Source: Candidatus Woesearchaeota archaeon
Lineage (GTDB): Archaea; Nanobdellota; Nanobdellia; Woesearchaeales; 21-14-0-10-32-9
Direction: 5' to 3'
Assembly: GCA_007116295.1 (NCBI GenBank)
Contig: SKIS01000030.1
Location: forward strand, 1 to 15,522
DNA length: 15,522 nt
A program made the position numbers and the translations under genes. Below, piece by piece: positions 6,888-14,599 of this stretch. How positions within the stretch are numbered: the stretch's first letter is position 1; every line of letters starts with the position of its first letter. A model generated the notes under the pieces. The model was not told where the DNA came from, made no database searches, and saw only the letters and a program-made list of their open reading frames with translations.

Positions 6888-8741
6888 TTATTTTTTTGTG
6901 AAGAATTCTTTGACTTTATCTTTGTAATTAGTGTCAATTTCTATGTCCCAACTTAAAGGAAAACATTTTTTGTAATTAGGCCAAGCATATCTTTCATCTA
7001 AGAATATGATTACTCCCCTATCAGTTTCAGATCTTATGCATCTCCCCGCGCTTTGAAGCGTTTTATTAAAAGCAGGGAAGACATAACCATAATCCCATCC
7101 TTTATTAAATCGGTAGTCATAGTATTTTATTAAGGCCTTAGTTTCTAAATCAGGTACTTGAAGTGGGAGTCCTACAACAACAACAGATTTTAGTAAGTCT
7201 CCAGGTAAATCTATTCCTTCCGCGAAGCTACCGCTGCTAACCCCTAACAGAGCAGCACCACTATTTTTGTAGCCTTTGAATTTCTCTAACAGTATTTCTT
7301 TTTCGTGCTTGGAAAAACCTGGTTTTTCTAAAAAAATGGTTTTATGACATTTGATGAATTTGTAAACTTCATCTCTTAATTTGTAGCTTGGAAAGAACAC
7401 GGCTGTGTTACCTGGAACTTCGTTTATTATTTCTGTTATGATATTACCCATATATTTGAATTCGTTTTGATTTCTTCTAGTGAATTTAGTGCTTGTTTTG
7501 GGAACTATTAAGTTTAAACGATTTTCTTTAGGAAAAGGACTTCTTAAATTTAGTTCTATTGCTTCATCAAATCCTAATATTTCTGTATACATGTTTGTAG
7601 GAGTTAAAGTCCCACTCATCATTATTGTGGATGAAGATAATTGTATTACTGGCTTTGTTATTATAGAAGGATCTAAGCATTTGTAAGACAAAGTTAGTAT
7701 AGGCGACCTGTAGCCTTCTTGAACACTAAATATTCTTGCAAACCCTTCATCTTCTTTACTCCAAGCCTCTAAAAATGAAGCAATACTTCCTAGATAACTT
7801 TGTTTTTTTTCTTCTCTTATTTTTTCAGCTTTCTTTTCTAAAGTTTCTATTAGTTTATCATAATTTGTATGTATTTTTATTGAGTCTGAAAAGTCATCTT
7901 GCCTTACGTAAGCTTCTTTTTTTGTTTTTTGAGCGTATTCTTCAAGTGTTTCTAGCATTACTTTAAGTATGTGTATTAAATTAGAATCTGCTATAGGGTT
8001 TAGTTCTGATAGCGCTCTTTTTATAGTTATATTGGAAATGTTTTCAGTTGCTAAACTTTTAACTCTATCAGGAAGATTATGTGCTTCATCAACTATTATT
8101 ATTGCATCTTCTAAAGACTTTCCTATTTTGTTTAGAAAGTTTTCTCTTATTTTAGGATTGAATAAGTAGTAGTAGTCCGTTACGATAACGTGAGATTCTT
8201 TTCCTAGTATTAGACTTGTTTCGTATGGGCAAACTTTGTGTTTTTCACTTATGTTTAATGCTTTATTTGTATCTAAGACTCCTTGCTTTTTCATTTCGTT
8301 TAAAGCAGCTTTTGTATCAAAGGAAAGTTTATCTTTTTTCTTCAGGTTCTTATAATAAACACATTTTCCTTCAGATCTAAGAGTTTTACAGTATTCAATA
8401 AAGTCTCTATTAGGAAGATTTTTTACACCATCTTGAAGGCATAAGTGTTGCTTGCCTATTATATCAACACCTATTATTTTTACTCCGTGCTTTTTTTTTA
8501 TGTCATTTATTGTTTCTAGAGCCAAGTTGTGTTGAGTGTGCATGCTTGTTAAGAAAAAAATTGTTTTATCTGTGTCTAGGGTGTTACTTAAAGCTGCTGC
8601 AAGACTAGCACTAGTTTTTCCAAGCCCAGTTGGGGCATTTACTACTAAATTAGTCTTATTTTGTATTGCTTCATTTATTTGATCTAATAAAATATCTTGA
8701 AAAGGCCTTATTTCTTCGTAGGGAAAATACTTCATATTCAT
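6888..8741 (-). CDS. XPD/Rad3-family superfamily 2 DNA helicase with Fe-S cluster motif
   Basis: The protein is an SF2 5'-3' helicase of the XPD/DinG group, about 617 aa. Seen motifs are the Walker A loop APTGLGKT (36-43), DEAH (218-221), and a motif VI QSAGRCIRSETDRG (563-576). Between Walker A and DEAH lie four cysteines (C101, C118, C127, C171), matching the 4Fe-4S domain of archaeal XPD, which favours XPD over DinG without a cluster. It probably unwinds DNA during repair. Two starts are possible: ATG at 8741 or ATG at 8735 (MKYFPYEEIRPFQ). The TATA element cttttataag (8758-8767) is 27 nt from the second, so the shorter form may be the real one. It is separated from the upstream nitroreductase gene by 51 nt holding this promoter. 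Confidence 0.93.
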   Translation of the reverse strand: MNMKYFPYEEIRPFQDILLDQINEAIQNKTNLVVNAPTGLGKTSASLAAALSNTLDTDKTIFFLTSMHTQHNLALETINDIKKKHGVKIIGVDIIGKQHLCLQDGVKNLPNRDFIEYCKTLRSEGKCVYYKNLKKKDKLSFDTKAALNEMKKQGVLDTNKALNISEKHKVCPYETSLILGKESHVIVTDYYYLFNPKIRENFLNKIGKSLEDAIIIVDEAHNLPDRVKSLATENISNITIKRALSELNPIADSNLIHILKVMLETLEEYAQKTKKEAYVRQDDFSDSIKIHTNYDKLIETLEKKAEKIREEKKQSYLGSIASFLEAWSKEDEGFARIFSVQEGYRSPILTLSYKCLDPSIITKPVIQLSSSTIMMSGTLTPTNMYTEILGFDEAIELNLRSPFPKENRLNLIVPKTSTKFTRRNQNEFKYMGNIITEIINEVPGNTAVFFPSYKLRDEVYKFIKCHKTIFLEKPGFSKHEKEILLEKFKGYKNSGAALLGVSSGSFAEGIDLPGDLLKSVVVVGLPLQVPDLETKALIKYYDYRFNKGWDYGYVFPAFNKTLQSAGRCIRSETDRGVIIFLDERYAWPNYKKCFPLSWDIEIDTNYKDKVKEFFTKK

Positions 8742-8757
8742 AAGAAAATGTTGTATG

Positions 8758-8767
8758 CTTATAAAAG
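8758..8767 (-). promoter_or_regulatory. TATA box for the XPD-family helicase
   Basis: The minus strand reads cttttataag, centred 21 nt before the ATG at 8741 and 27 nt before the ATG at 8735. It lies in the only clear gap between this gene and the nitroreductase gene, giving the helicase its own promoter. Confidence 0.6.
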
Positions 8768-8792
8768 TTATTTAATCTAAATCGGAAAACCT

Positions 8793-9443
8793 TTACTTTT
8801 TTGAAAAAGCCTTTTTGAGCTTTGTTTTAAAGGTGCCAAAATCATTTTTAAAATTCATTTTTTCTAATCTTTCTTCTAGTTCTTTAGCGTACTCTCTTAA
8901 TATCAAGTTTAACTTTTTGTACCTAAATCCATATTTTCCATAAAACACGTTTACTTCTAAATCTATTTCTTTTGGATCTTCTAATTTTTCATCGCTATAC
9001 CCTAGAGGTATTATTGCGTGGCATTGGGCTTCTTGAGGTATTTTTAAGAGCAATCTTAAGCCTTTTTTGTCAAAATCGCCCACCCAGCAACTGCGAATAT
9101 TTAAAGCATGAGCAGCAAGTAACATATTTTGGATGGCTGCAGCAGCATTGTACTTAGCATAATCTTCTCCTCTTTTGTTATAAAAAGAAGTTGCTAAATC
9201 ACTATCTGAACATACAACGATTAATAACCCTACTTTGTTTAACCAGTGTTGATTTGCTATATCTGCAATCTTAGCTATTTTCTTAGGTTCATCCACCACT
9301 AAGAATCTAAAGTCCTTTAAATCTCCTGAACTAGGTGCGTATGCCCCTGCTTCAAGTATGAAGTTTAAGTCTTTTTCAGAAACTTTTTTTGAATTAAAGT
9401 TTCGAGTGCTTCTTCTTTCAATTATTGCTTTGAATAAGTCCAT
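8793..9443 (-). CDS. Nitroreductase-family FMN oxidoreductase
   Basis: The 216-residue product is a nitroreductase-fold flavoprotein: it has the N-terminal phosphate-binding RRSTR (10-14), APSSGDLKDFRF (36-47), the dimer helix with NAAAAIQNMLLAAHALN, WVGDFD, and IIPLGYSDE near the flavin. Members use NAD(P)H to reduce nitro compounds, quinones or flavins; the substrate here cannot be told. The C-terminal 45 residues form a long Lys/Glu-rich helix (LILREYAKELEERLEKMNF) that is longer than in the core family. It starts one base after the stop of the zinc-ribbon gene, so it is the last gene of the serS transcript. Confidence 0.92.
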   Translation of the reverse strand: MDLFKAIIERRSTRNFNSKKVSEKDLNFILEAGAYAPSSGDLKDFRFLVVDEPKKIAKIADIANQHWLNKVGLLIVVCSDSDLATSFYNKRGEDYAKYNAAAAIQNMLLAAHALNIRSCWVGDFDKKGLRLLLKIPQEAQCHAIIPLGYSDEKLEDPKEIDLEVNVFYGKYGFRYKKLNLILREYAKELEERLEKMNFKNDFGTFKTKLKKAFSKK

Positions 9444-9444
9444 T

Positions 9445-9723
9445 TTATTTTAGTTTAGTGCCACACATATGACAATAGTTGCTTGTTGAGTAATGTTTTG
9501 TTTGACATTTAGGGCAGCGTATTATTACCTTCGAATCTATGCTTGTTGGTTTTGAAGTTGTTACAAAACTTGTTAGCAGTCTAAATACTCCATATGCTAT
9601 GAATAATACTCCTATATAAATAAATAGGTTTATTCCTCTGTTATCAGTGTTTTGGCTAACAAAAAAAGCGTAGCCTGACATCAAAACACCCATTATAATC
9701 CAAACTATAGACGGAATTTTCAT
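9445..9723 (-). CDS. Small membrane protein with two TM segments and a C-terminal zinc ribbon
   Basis: The 92-residue protein has two hydrophobic helices (about 5-22 and 31-53), a polar linker, and a C-terminal zinc ribbon with CPKC (70-73) and CHMC (84-87). The short loop between the helices and the basic C-terminal half suggest that both ends face the cytoplasm, with the ribbon inside. Function is unknown; such proteins may tether nucleic acid or protein partners to the membrane. Its ATG overlaps the serS stop by four bases (ATGA, 9720-9723), so translation is probably coupled to the synthetase. Confidence 0.85.
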   Translation of the reverse strand: MKIPSIVWIIMGVLMSGYAFFVSQNTDNRGINLFIYIGVLFIAYGVFRLLTSFVTTSKPTSIDSKVIIRCPKCQTKHYSTSNYCHMCGTKLK

Positions 9724-10991
9724 TTTATCGTTTTCATACCATACATGTAAGGTCTTAAAACCTTTGGAATTGTTATTGAACCATCCTCATTTTGATAATT
9801 TTCTAATATAGCGACCATTATCCTAGAAGTGGCTATAGCTGTGCAGTTTAAAGTGTGCACGTGATTGTATTCTCCTTTACTTTCATATCTTATATTTGCT
9901 CTTCTGGCTTGGTAATCTGTGTAATTAGAATTAGAGCAAGTTTCTTTGTATGATTGTTGTCTAGGCATCCAGGTTTCTATATCATATTTTTTTGCTGCAA
10001 AACTTCCCAGATCACCAGTGCAAATATTTACGACTCTAAAAGGAAGTTCTAGTTTTTTGTGTATTTCTTCTGCGTTTTCTTGGAATTCTTCTAATATTTT
10101 GTAGCTATCTTCTGGTTTGCATAAAGCTATTTGCTCTATTTTGTTGAATTGGTGAGTTCTGAATAATCCTTTTGTGTCAATACCATGACTACCTACTTCT
10201 TTTCTAAAGCACATACTATAACTAACTAGTTTTATTGGCAGTTCTTTTTCTTTTAACACTTCATCTTTAAATTGAGCCAGCATTGGATGTTCTGATGTTG
10301 CTATCAGGTATTGGTCGGATCCTTCAATTTTATACATTACATCCTCAAAATCTTCTATGCTCACCCCTGTTTCATAAGCGTCTTTATTTAGCATTAAAGG
10401 CGGCTCTACATAAATGAATTTTTTTCGTACTAATTGATCAATTGCAAATCTTATCAAAGCTTGATTTAGTAGGGCTAATTTTCCTTTTAAGAAGTACCAT
10501 CCGGAGCCACTTATTTTAGCACTTCTTTCAAAGTCAGCCACGTCTAAGTTTTCTGCTACTTCCTGATGAGGTTTTAGTTTGAAATCAAACTTTTTTATTT
10601 TACCCCATTTTTTTATCTCTACGTTTTCAGAGTCATCCTTTCCATAAGGAACGGTTTCATGCATCAAGTTTGGAAGCGCCATCAAAATAGTTCTTATTTT
10701 TGTTTCTAGCTCTTTTCTTTTTTCTTCAGAGTCTTTTATTTTAGCAGGAATAGACTTTACTTCGTTAAGTATCTTGGATGCGTCTTTGCCTTGTTTTTTT
10801 AGCTGCGCTACTTGCCTACTCAAAGAATTTCTTTGACTTCTAAGATTGTCTTCTTCGTACTTAAGTTTTCTCCAGTCTTCATCCAGCTTTAAAACTTGTT
10901 TTGCTAACTTGATTTTTTCTTTATCTTTTCTTTTCTCTAAGTCCTTGATTAATAAATCAGAGTTTTCTCGTAAAATCTTTATGTCTTGCAT
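9720..10991 (-). CDS. serS: Seryl-tRNA synthetase, bacterial type
   Basis: The enzyme loads serine on tRNA-Ser through a seryl-adenylate. The 423 residues contain the N-terminal antiparallel coiled-coil arm that reads the long variable arm of tRNA-Ser (about 28-105), then the class II core: the TSE motif (232-234), motif 2 FRKEVGS...FRTHQFNKIE (262-286), ETCSNSNYTDYQARR (350-364), and motif 3 with NCTAIATSRIMVAILENYQ (382-400) and VLRPYMYG (411-418). Length and motifs fit the common bacterial/eukaryotic-type SerRS, not the rare methanogen form. The matching tRNA-Ser(GCU) gene is at the right end of this window. A TATA-like stretch near 11009-11018 probably starts a leaderless transcript that also covers the zinc-ribbon and nitroreductase genes. 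Confidence 0.98.
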   Translation of the reverse strand: MQDIKILRENSDLLIKDLEKRKDKEKIKLAKQVLKLDEDWRKLKYEEDNLRSQRNSLSRQVAQLKKQGKDASKILNEVKSIPAKIKDSEEKRKELETKIRTILMALPNLMHETVPYGKDDSENVEIKKWGKIKKFDFKLKPHQEVAENLDVADFERSAKISGSGWYFLKGKLALLNQALIRFAIDQLVRKKFIYVEPPLMLNKDAYETGVSIEDFEDVMYKIEGSDQYLIATSEHPMLAQFKDEVLKEKELPIKLVSYSMCFRKEVGSHGIDTKGLFRTHQFNKIEQIALCKPEDSYKILEEFQENAEEIHKKLELPFRVVNICTGDLGSFAAKKYDIETWMPRQQSYKETCSNSNYTDYQARRANIRYESKGEYNHVHTLNCTAIATSRIMVAILENYQNEDGSITIPKVLRPYMYGMKTIK

Positions 10992-11008
10992 AACTTAGCA
11001 TAGTTAAC

Positions 11009-11018
11009 TTATACTTAA
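11009..11018 (-). promoter_or_regulatory. Probable TATA box for serS
   Basis: The minus strand reads ttaagtataa, centred about 23 nt before the serS ATG at 10991. It falls in the 35-nt gap after the lipoprotein gene. No ribosome binding site is seen, which fits a leaderless or near-leaderless start. Confidence 0.45.
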
Positions 11019-11026
11019 AAAGTTTT

Positions 11027-11404
11027 TTACTTAGTCTCGTAATTACTTAATTGATTCTCAAAGTTTTTTAAAGCTGAAACTAAGCTATCTGCCTTATTTT
11101 GCAAATCTTCATCAAGTTTTTTAGGAACTATAAGTCTGTCTTTGATCGTCGCATTAGAGCTAAGAAAATATCCACTTTCTTTAAATTCCGGCTTTATCCA
11201 TTCAACTACGTAATGTCCGAACATTTTGGACTTTATTGCGTCGATGCTTCCATCATTGTTTATGTCAGCAAATTTATAGTTTTTAGATCCTACTTGCACT
11301 GAGTAAGCGTTCTCAATAGATGTTTGTCTTTGATTATCTTGACAACCAACACTTAATGCTCCTATTATTGCTGCTAAACCTAGCATCTTTAATTTATTTT
11401 TCAT
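11027..11404 (-). CDS. Small lipoprotein-like protein with an EF-hand-type calcium loop
   Basis: The frame extends upstream to 11443, but the ATG at 11404 is favoured: ggtgac lies 3 nt before it and the protein then begins with a typical signal peptide (MKNKLKMLGLAAIIGALSVG) followed by Cys21. The hydrophobic stretch ending in SVGC resembles a bacterial lipobox, suggesting lipid attachment at Cys21 outside the cell. After it, DINNDGSID (47-55) fits the DxNxDGxxD calcium loop seen in dockerins and EF-hands. The C-terminal 40 residues are a charged helix (LDEDLQNKADSLVSALKNF). The protein, 125 aa, is of unknown function. A TATA-like ttaatatat (11442-11450, minus) gives it a short leader that includes the ribosome binding site. 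It diverges from the Lrp-like regulator, so it may be a target of that protein. Confidence 0.8.
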   Translation of the reverse strand: MKNKLKMLGLAAIIGALSVGCQDNQRQTSIENAYSVQVGSKNYKFADINNDGSIDAIKSKMFGHYVVEWIKPEFKESGYFLSSNATIKDRLIVPKKLDEDLQNKADSLVSALKNFENQLSNYETK

Positions 11405-11441
11405 TTTGTCACCTTTTAATAATAACATGAAAGCAGTCATC

Positions 11442-11450
11442 ATATATTAA
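11442..11450 (-). promoter_or_regulatory. Probable TATA box for the lipoprotein gene
   Basis: The minus strand reads ttaatatat. Initiation about 26 nt on would fall near 11420, leaving a leader of about 16 nt that contains the ggtgac site (11408-11413) before the ATG at 11404. Confidence 0.5.
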
Positions 11451-11484
11451 ACTTCGGAGCAGTTTTTCTACTTAAAACAAAATA

Positions 11485-11495
11485 TTTTTATATTA
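11485..11495 (+). promoter_or_regulatory. TATA box for the Lrp-like regulator
   Basis: tttttatatta is centred 27 nt before the ATG at 11517, as expected for a leaderless transcript. With the lipoprotein promoter, the 112-bp divergent region 11405-11516 carries both start sites. It is AT-rich and a natural place for autoregulation, though I saw no convincing operator palindrome. Confidence 0.6.
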
Positions 11496-11516
11496 AAATT
11501 AATTATTAGTAAATAC

Positions 11517-12467
11517 ATGGTCTATAAATATGATATTAGCAAATATTTGGACAAAAAAGATGTTAAAATATTAAGAGAATTAGATAATGATCCCAGACAA
11601 TCCATAAATCAAATAGCAAAAAAAGTCGGATTGAATAAAGAAACAACTAAGTATAGACTAAATAAACTAGAAAGAAACTTAATAAGTCATTATTGGACTA
11701 TCCCTAAAGGAAGCATAGTTGGAAATGTGTATAAAATATTAATAAAAAATAAGAGTTTACCCGACATAGAACGATTCATAGAGTATCTTCAGCAAGAAAT
11801 AGTTTCTTGGTACGCACAAACAAACGGTTCTTATGACTTCATAATATCCCTAACTCCTAAAAATTTACAAGAATTTTCTGACTTTTACACTAACCTAATA
11901 GAACATTTTGGTAAGCACATTAACAAAAGAGAAATACTTATCACAACAAGATATATGCAAACCAATGAAACTTACCTGTATTCAAAAAACAAGCTGTTGT
12001 ATGTAATAGATGAAAGTTTAGGAAATCAAACAGAGTTAGATAAAATAGATAATCAAATAATCAAAATACTCTCTCATAAAGGAACTTCTTCATTTACAGA
12101 TATCTCAAAGGAAATAGATTTAACTCCTGAAGCAACAGGAAAAAGATTTAGAAAAATCAAAAAAAAATACATAACAAAAATAAAGCCAAGGCTAAAATAT
12201 GAAAAATTAGGTCTTGAATACTACCACTTATTCTTATCTTTAGAGAATTCATCAATAAAAGAAAAAATAGCCAATTATTTTATAGAAAAACACGAAGCTA
12301 ACTGCATAATGTTTCACATAGGAAACTTCGATGTGCATCTAGAATTTTTAACCCCAATAAAAAAAGTTGAAAACATAATAACAGACTTGAGAAAACAATT
12401 TGGACAAGAACTTAAAGACTTCGAATTATTACACATAGTAAAAGAATATAAGCTAGCAATAATATAA
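11517..12467 (+). CDS. Tandem Lrp/AsnC-family regulator (two HTH plus ligand-domain units in one chain)
   Basis: The 316-residue protein holds two copies of the Lrp/AsnC plan. Unit 1 has a winged HTH at about 11-55 (LDKKDVKILRELDNDPRQSI then IAKKVGLNKETTKYRLNKLE) and an alpha-beta segment at about 66-145. Unit 2 repeats this at 174-215 (LDKIDNQIIKILSHKGTSSF, ISKEIDLTPEATGKRFRKIK) and about 230-312. Classical Lrp proteins carry one unit of about 150 aa and dimerise; this chain would form the pseudo-dimer by itself. Such doubled forms are known among archaea. The second recognition helix is highly basic. It is leaderless and diverges from the lipoprotein gene. The effector is not visible in the sequence. 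Confidence 0.85.
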   Translation: MVYKYDISKYLDKKDVKILRELDNDPRQSINQIAKKVGLNKETTKYRLNKLERNLISHYWTIPKGSIVGNVYKILIKNKSLPDIERFIEYLQQEIVSWYAQTNGSYDFIISLTPKNLQEFSDFYTNLIEHFGKHINKREILITTRYMQTNETYLYSKNKLLYVIDESLGNQTELDKIDNQIIKILSHKGTSSFTDISKEIDLTPEATGKRFRKIKKKYITKIKPRLKYEKLGLEYYHLFLSLENSSIKEKIANYFIEKHEANCIMFHIGNFDVHLEFLTPIKKVENIITDLRKQFGQELKDFELLHIVKEYKLAII

Positions 12468-12480
12468 CAAAACAAAGACT

Positions 12481-12490
12481 CTTTATAAAT
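12481..12490 (+). promoter_or_regulatory. Possible TATA box downstream of the Lrp-like gene
   Basis: ctttataaat lies 13 nt after the regulator stop codon. Initiation near 12511 would make an RNA that crosses 12511-12708, including the micro-ORF at 12577. A second TATA-like element at 12524-12533 is the closer and stronger candidate. Confidence 0.3.
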
Positions 12491-12523
12491 AAAAGCGTTT
12501 CACTGACGGAAAATTAAGAAAAG

Positions 12524-12533
12524 TTTATATAAT
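12524..12533 (+). promoter_or_regulatory. TATA box before the basic micro-ORF
   Basis: tttatataat predicts initiation near 12555, about 10 nt before the sequence gtggtgat (12565-12572), which matches the ribosome binding site used by the small genes at 952-1281. An adjoining AT stretch (12534-12548) could instead position initiation at the GTG codons at 12565/12568. Confidence 0.45.
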
Positions 12534-12576
12534 ACATATATATTATTATATTCCATAAGTAATTGTGGTGATAAAT

Positions 12577-12708
12577 CTGAAAGCAACAAAAAATAACGAT
12601 ATGGTTTCTAAGAGTCTTTCGAATCGGTTCAACAATTTTAGATTAAGGACACAAGCAAAAGTGCCTGTAAATCCTTCAAACTGTAAAAACAATTACATTG
12701 CTGGTTAA
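12577..12708 (+). CDS. Candidate basic micro-ORF, about 43 aa, start uncertain
   Basis: An open frame ends at TAA 12706-12708. The ribosome-binding-like gtggtgat (12565-12572) has the same spacing to a CTG at 12577 as the GGTGA sites of the small genes have to their ATG codons. Other in-frame starts are GTG at 12565 or 12568 and ATG at 12601 (35 aa). The peptide reads LKATKNNDMVSKSLSNRFNN, then FRLRTQAKVPVNPSNCKNNY and IAG. It is basic, Asn-rich, and has one Cys. I do not recognise it. It has a TATA box upstream but no usual start codon, so it could also be an untranslated RNA. Its last four bases overlap the convergent transglutaminase gene. Confidence 0.38.
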   Translation: MKATKNNDMVSKSLSNRFNNFRLRTQAKVPVNPSNCKNNYIAG

Positions 12709-14558
12709 CTCAAAATAGCTTTAAAGTTGTTAACCAAAATTTTTATTTTTTCACTAAAAGAAGTATTTTCAAATCTTATAGGTAAAGTCATAGTTTCTTC
12801 GTATGAGTTTAGAAAACTATCATGATAAACTACTTTTAATTCTAAATCACTGAACCTGCTTAACCTATCAGGCTCCACCACGAATCTTACTCTTTGTTCA
12901 TCAGACAGTTTAGAAAAATCAACTTTGGATCTTAAAAAAGAGTTTTCTAAGTAAACTGCGACGTTAAACAAATCTGAATAAGACTCTTTAGAAATTGTAA
13001 CATAATAGGTTTGAGTTTCAAAACCAATATTCTTGTTGTAACCCTCTATTTGGATACCTACTTTTGGAACATCAATTATGTTAAATGAAACTACGGCTCT
13101 ATGCTCTCCTAACCTTATAGTGTCAGTTACTAATCCAGGAGTTTCAAATTGGTGCTGAAAAGAAAAGTTTCCGTTAACTTCTTTGCAATCACCGTTATGA
13201 CAAAACTCCCCCTCATAAGACGTAAAACAATTTATTTCAATTGATTCATTAACCCAATAAGTAAATCTTTGCGTGTCGCAAATTAAATCATTTTCAGAAG
13301 AAACATCTTCAAAAGCTAACGCTGCCTGAGAAGTAATTCTTTCCCCACCTCTTCTGATAGTAAAAGAAGAAGTTTCTTGCTCGTAAGGAGTATACACATT
13401 TAAAGGAAGAGTATATAAAAAGGAAGAATCAAGACCAGGGTTTGGCTCTAAAATAAAATATAAATTTTTTGACTCCCAAGGACCTAAGACGACGTTTTGA
13501 GATTTTTGATCAAACACACCACTAACACTTGCTAAACTAATTTCTCTAGCAACATAATAACTTCTAAGATTCGTAATTTCTACTTCTATAACGTTGTAAG
13601 AGTCAAAATTTATGTTTTGAGCTAAAGGAGAAACTTCTATGTTTAATTCAGGTCTTTTAGGCAGCCCTTGGCTTATTATTTGAGCGTTTAAATCTAATCC
13701 TAGTGGGTTCACTTCGACGTTTCTCCCTCTCCAAACGAAGCGAGTTTGACTTTGCTGAGCATCTACACTCCTATCCAGAGCTATATGAGAAGCATCTATG
13801 TAACCAATCTGATTATAAGTAGGATCAAATTGAACCCATCCTATGTCTGGAAAGTAAACTTCTGCCCACCCGTGAAGACCCCAAGGTTCATCAAAAAGAT
13901 CAGAATCTGTATAAGCAAGTCCTGTCACAAATCTCGCAGGTATGCCAAGAGATCTCGCCATGCTGATAAATAGTATTGACATCTCTGTGCAAACTCCTGC
14001 TCTGTCAATAAGCACTTGGGTGCTGGGAGCTTGCGCTTCTTGACCTAATGTACTTAAATCATAATCAATATTTTGATTAACCCAACTAGCAAGGTTTGAG
14101 ACAATGATAAATAAATCGTCTTCATCATGAGCTATTTGATTTGCTAATATTCTGATATCACTATTTATATCTATAAGCTCAGTAGGCCTAGTATATTGTA
14201 TGTATTGAGAAGGAATACTTGTTAAAGGAAATTCCACTTTTCTATTTACCCTTAAAGGCGCATTAGTGGACTCAACTCTAAAGAAAATAGAAGCTGAATT
14301 AACAGAAGTATTTGTTATTCTAAACACGCCGTCTTGATAAGAAGAATCATAGTTTACAAATAAAAAATTTTGACGAAAATCATCTTCAAAAACCCACTCC
14401 ATAGAGACATCTAAGTAATCTAATTGAGCATTTGTACCTTCTAAGAAAACGAAGTTACTGGTAATCTCACCATCAACAACTAAGAAATCTGCTGAATTAA
14501 CCCCAAAACTAAGAGGAATTAATAAGAATATTACTGATAATAATAAGAGTTTTTTCAT
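12705..14558 (-). CDS. Secreted transglutaminase-like cysteine peptidase-fold protein
   Basis: The 617-residue protein opens with a signal peptide (MKKLLLLSVIFLLIPLSFGV) and so acts outside the membrane. Residues about 130-255 form a transglutaminase core with a Cys-His-Asp triad: C190 in RAGVCTEMSILF, H229 in LHGWAEVYFP, and D245 in WVQFDPTYN. Members of this fold cross-link or cleave peptide amides; the target is unknown. Upstream of it is a beta-rich N-terminal domain, and after it two or three Ig-like or CARDB-like beta domains (about 300-600), one with four cysteines (427, 444, 453, 458) that could form two disulfides. No C-terminal membrane anchor is seen; the end is a short amphipathic helix (EKIKILVNNFKAILS). 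The gene is leaderless, and a DPANN cell may use such a protein at the surface when attached to a host; that is inference. Confidence 0.9.
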   Translation of the reverse strand: MKKLLLLSVIFLLIPLSFGVNSADFLVVDGEITSNFVFLEGTNAQLDYLDVSMEWVFEDDFRQNFLFVNYDSSYQDGVFRITNTSVNSASIFFRVESTNAPLRVNRKVEFPLTSIPSQYIQYTRPTELIDINSDIRILANQIAHDEDDLFIIVSNLASWVNQNIDYDLSTLGQEAQAPSTQVLIDRAGVCTEMSILFISMARSLGIPARFVTGLAYTDSDLFDEPWGLHGWAEVYFPDIGWVQFDPTYNQIGYIDASHIALDRSVDAQQSQTRFVWRGRNVEVNPLGLDLNAQIISQGLPKRPELNIEVSPLAQNINFDSYNVIEVEITNLRSYYVAREISLASVSGVFDQKSQNVVLGPWESKNLYFILEPNPGLDSSFLYTLPLNVYTPYEQETSSFTIRRGGERITSQAALAFEDVSSENDLICDTQRFTYWVNESIEINCFTSYEGEFCHNGDCKEVNGNFSFQHQFETPGLVTDTIRLGEHRAVVSFNIIDVPKVGIQIEGYNKNIGFETQTYYVTISKESYSDLFNVAVYLENSFLRSKVDFSKLSDEQRVRFVVEPDRLSRFSDLELKVVYHDSFLNSYEETMTLPIRFENTSFSEKIKILVNNFKAILS

Positions 14559-14580
14559 GACAATACGTAAAAACTAAAAG

Positions 14581-14591
14581 TAATATATAAC
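14581..14591 (-). promoter_or_regulatory. TATA box for the transglutaminase-like gene
   Basis: The minus strand reads gttatatatta, centred 28 nt before the ATG at 14558. No ribosome binding site is present between, which fits a leaderless transcript. Confidence 0.65.
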
Positions 14592-14599
14592 TCTTTTCT

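Noticed and set aside
6583..8169. Plus-strand frames inside adk and the helicase gene
   Set aside because: Antisense to conserved motifs such as the adk P-loop and helicase DEAH regions; AT-rich hydrophobic shadow translations.
11405..11443. Longer start of the lipoprotein (MMTAFMLLLKGDK)
   Set aside because: The extension contains the ribosome binding site and part of the promoter region; the ATG at 11404 has the ribosome site and an intact signal peptide.
13746..13973. Plus-strand frame opposite the transglutaminase catalytic region
   Set aside because: Antisense to the conserved Cys and His motif region; no start signals.
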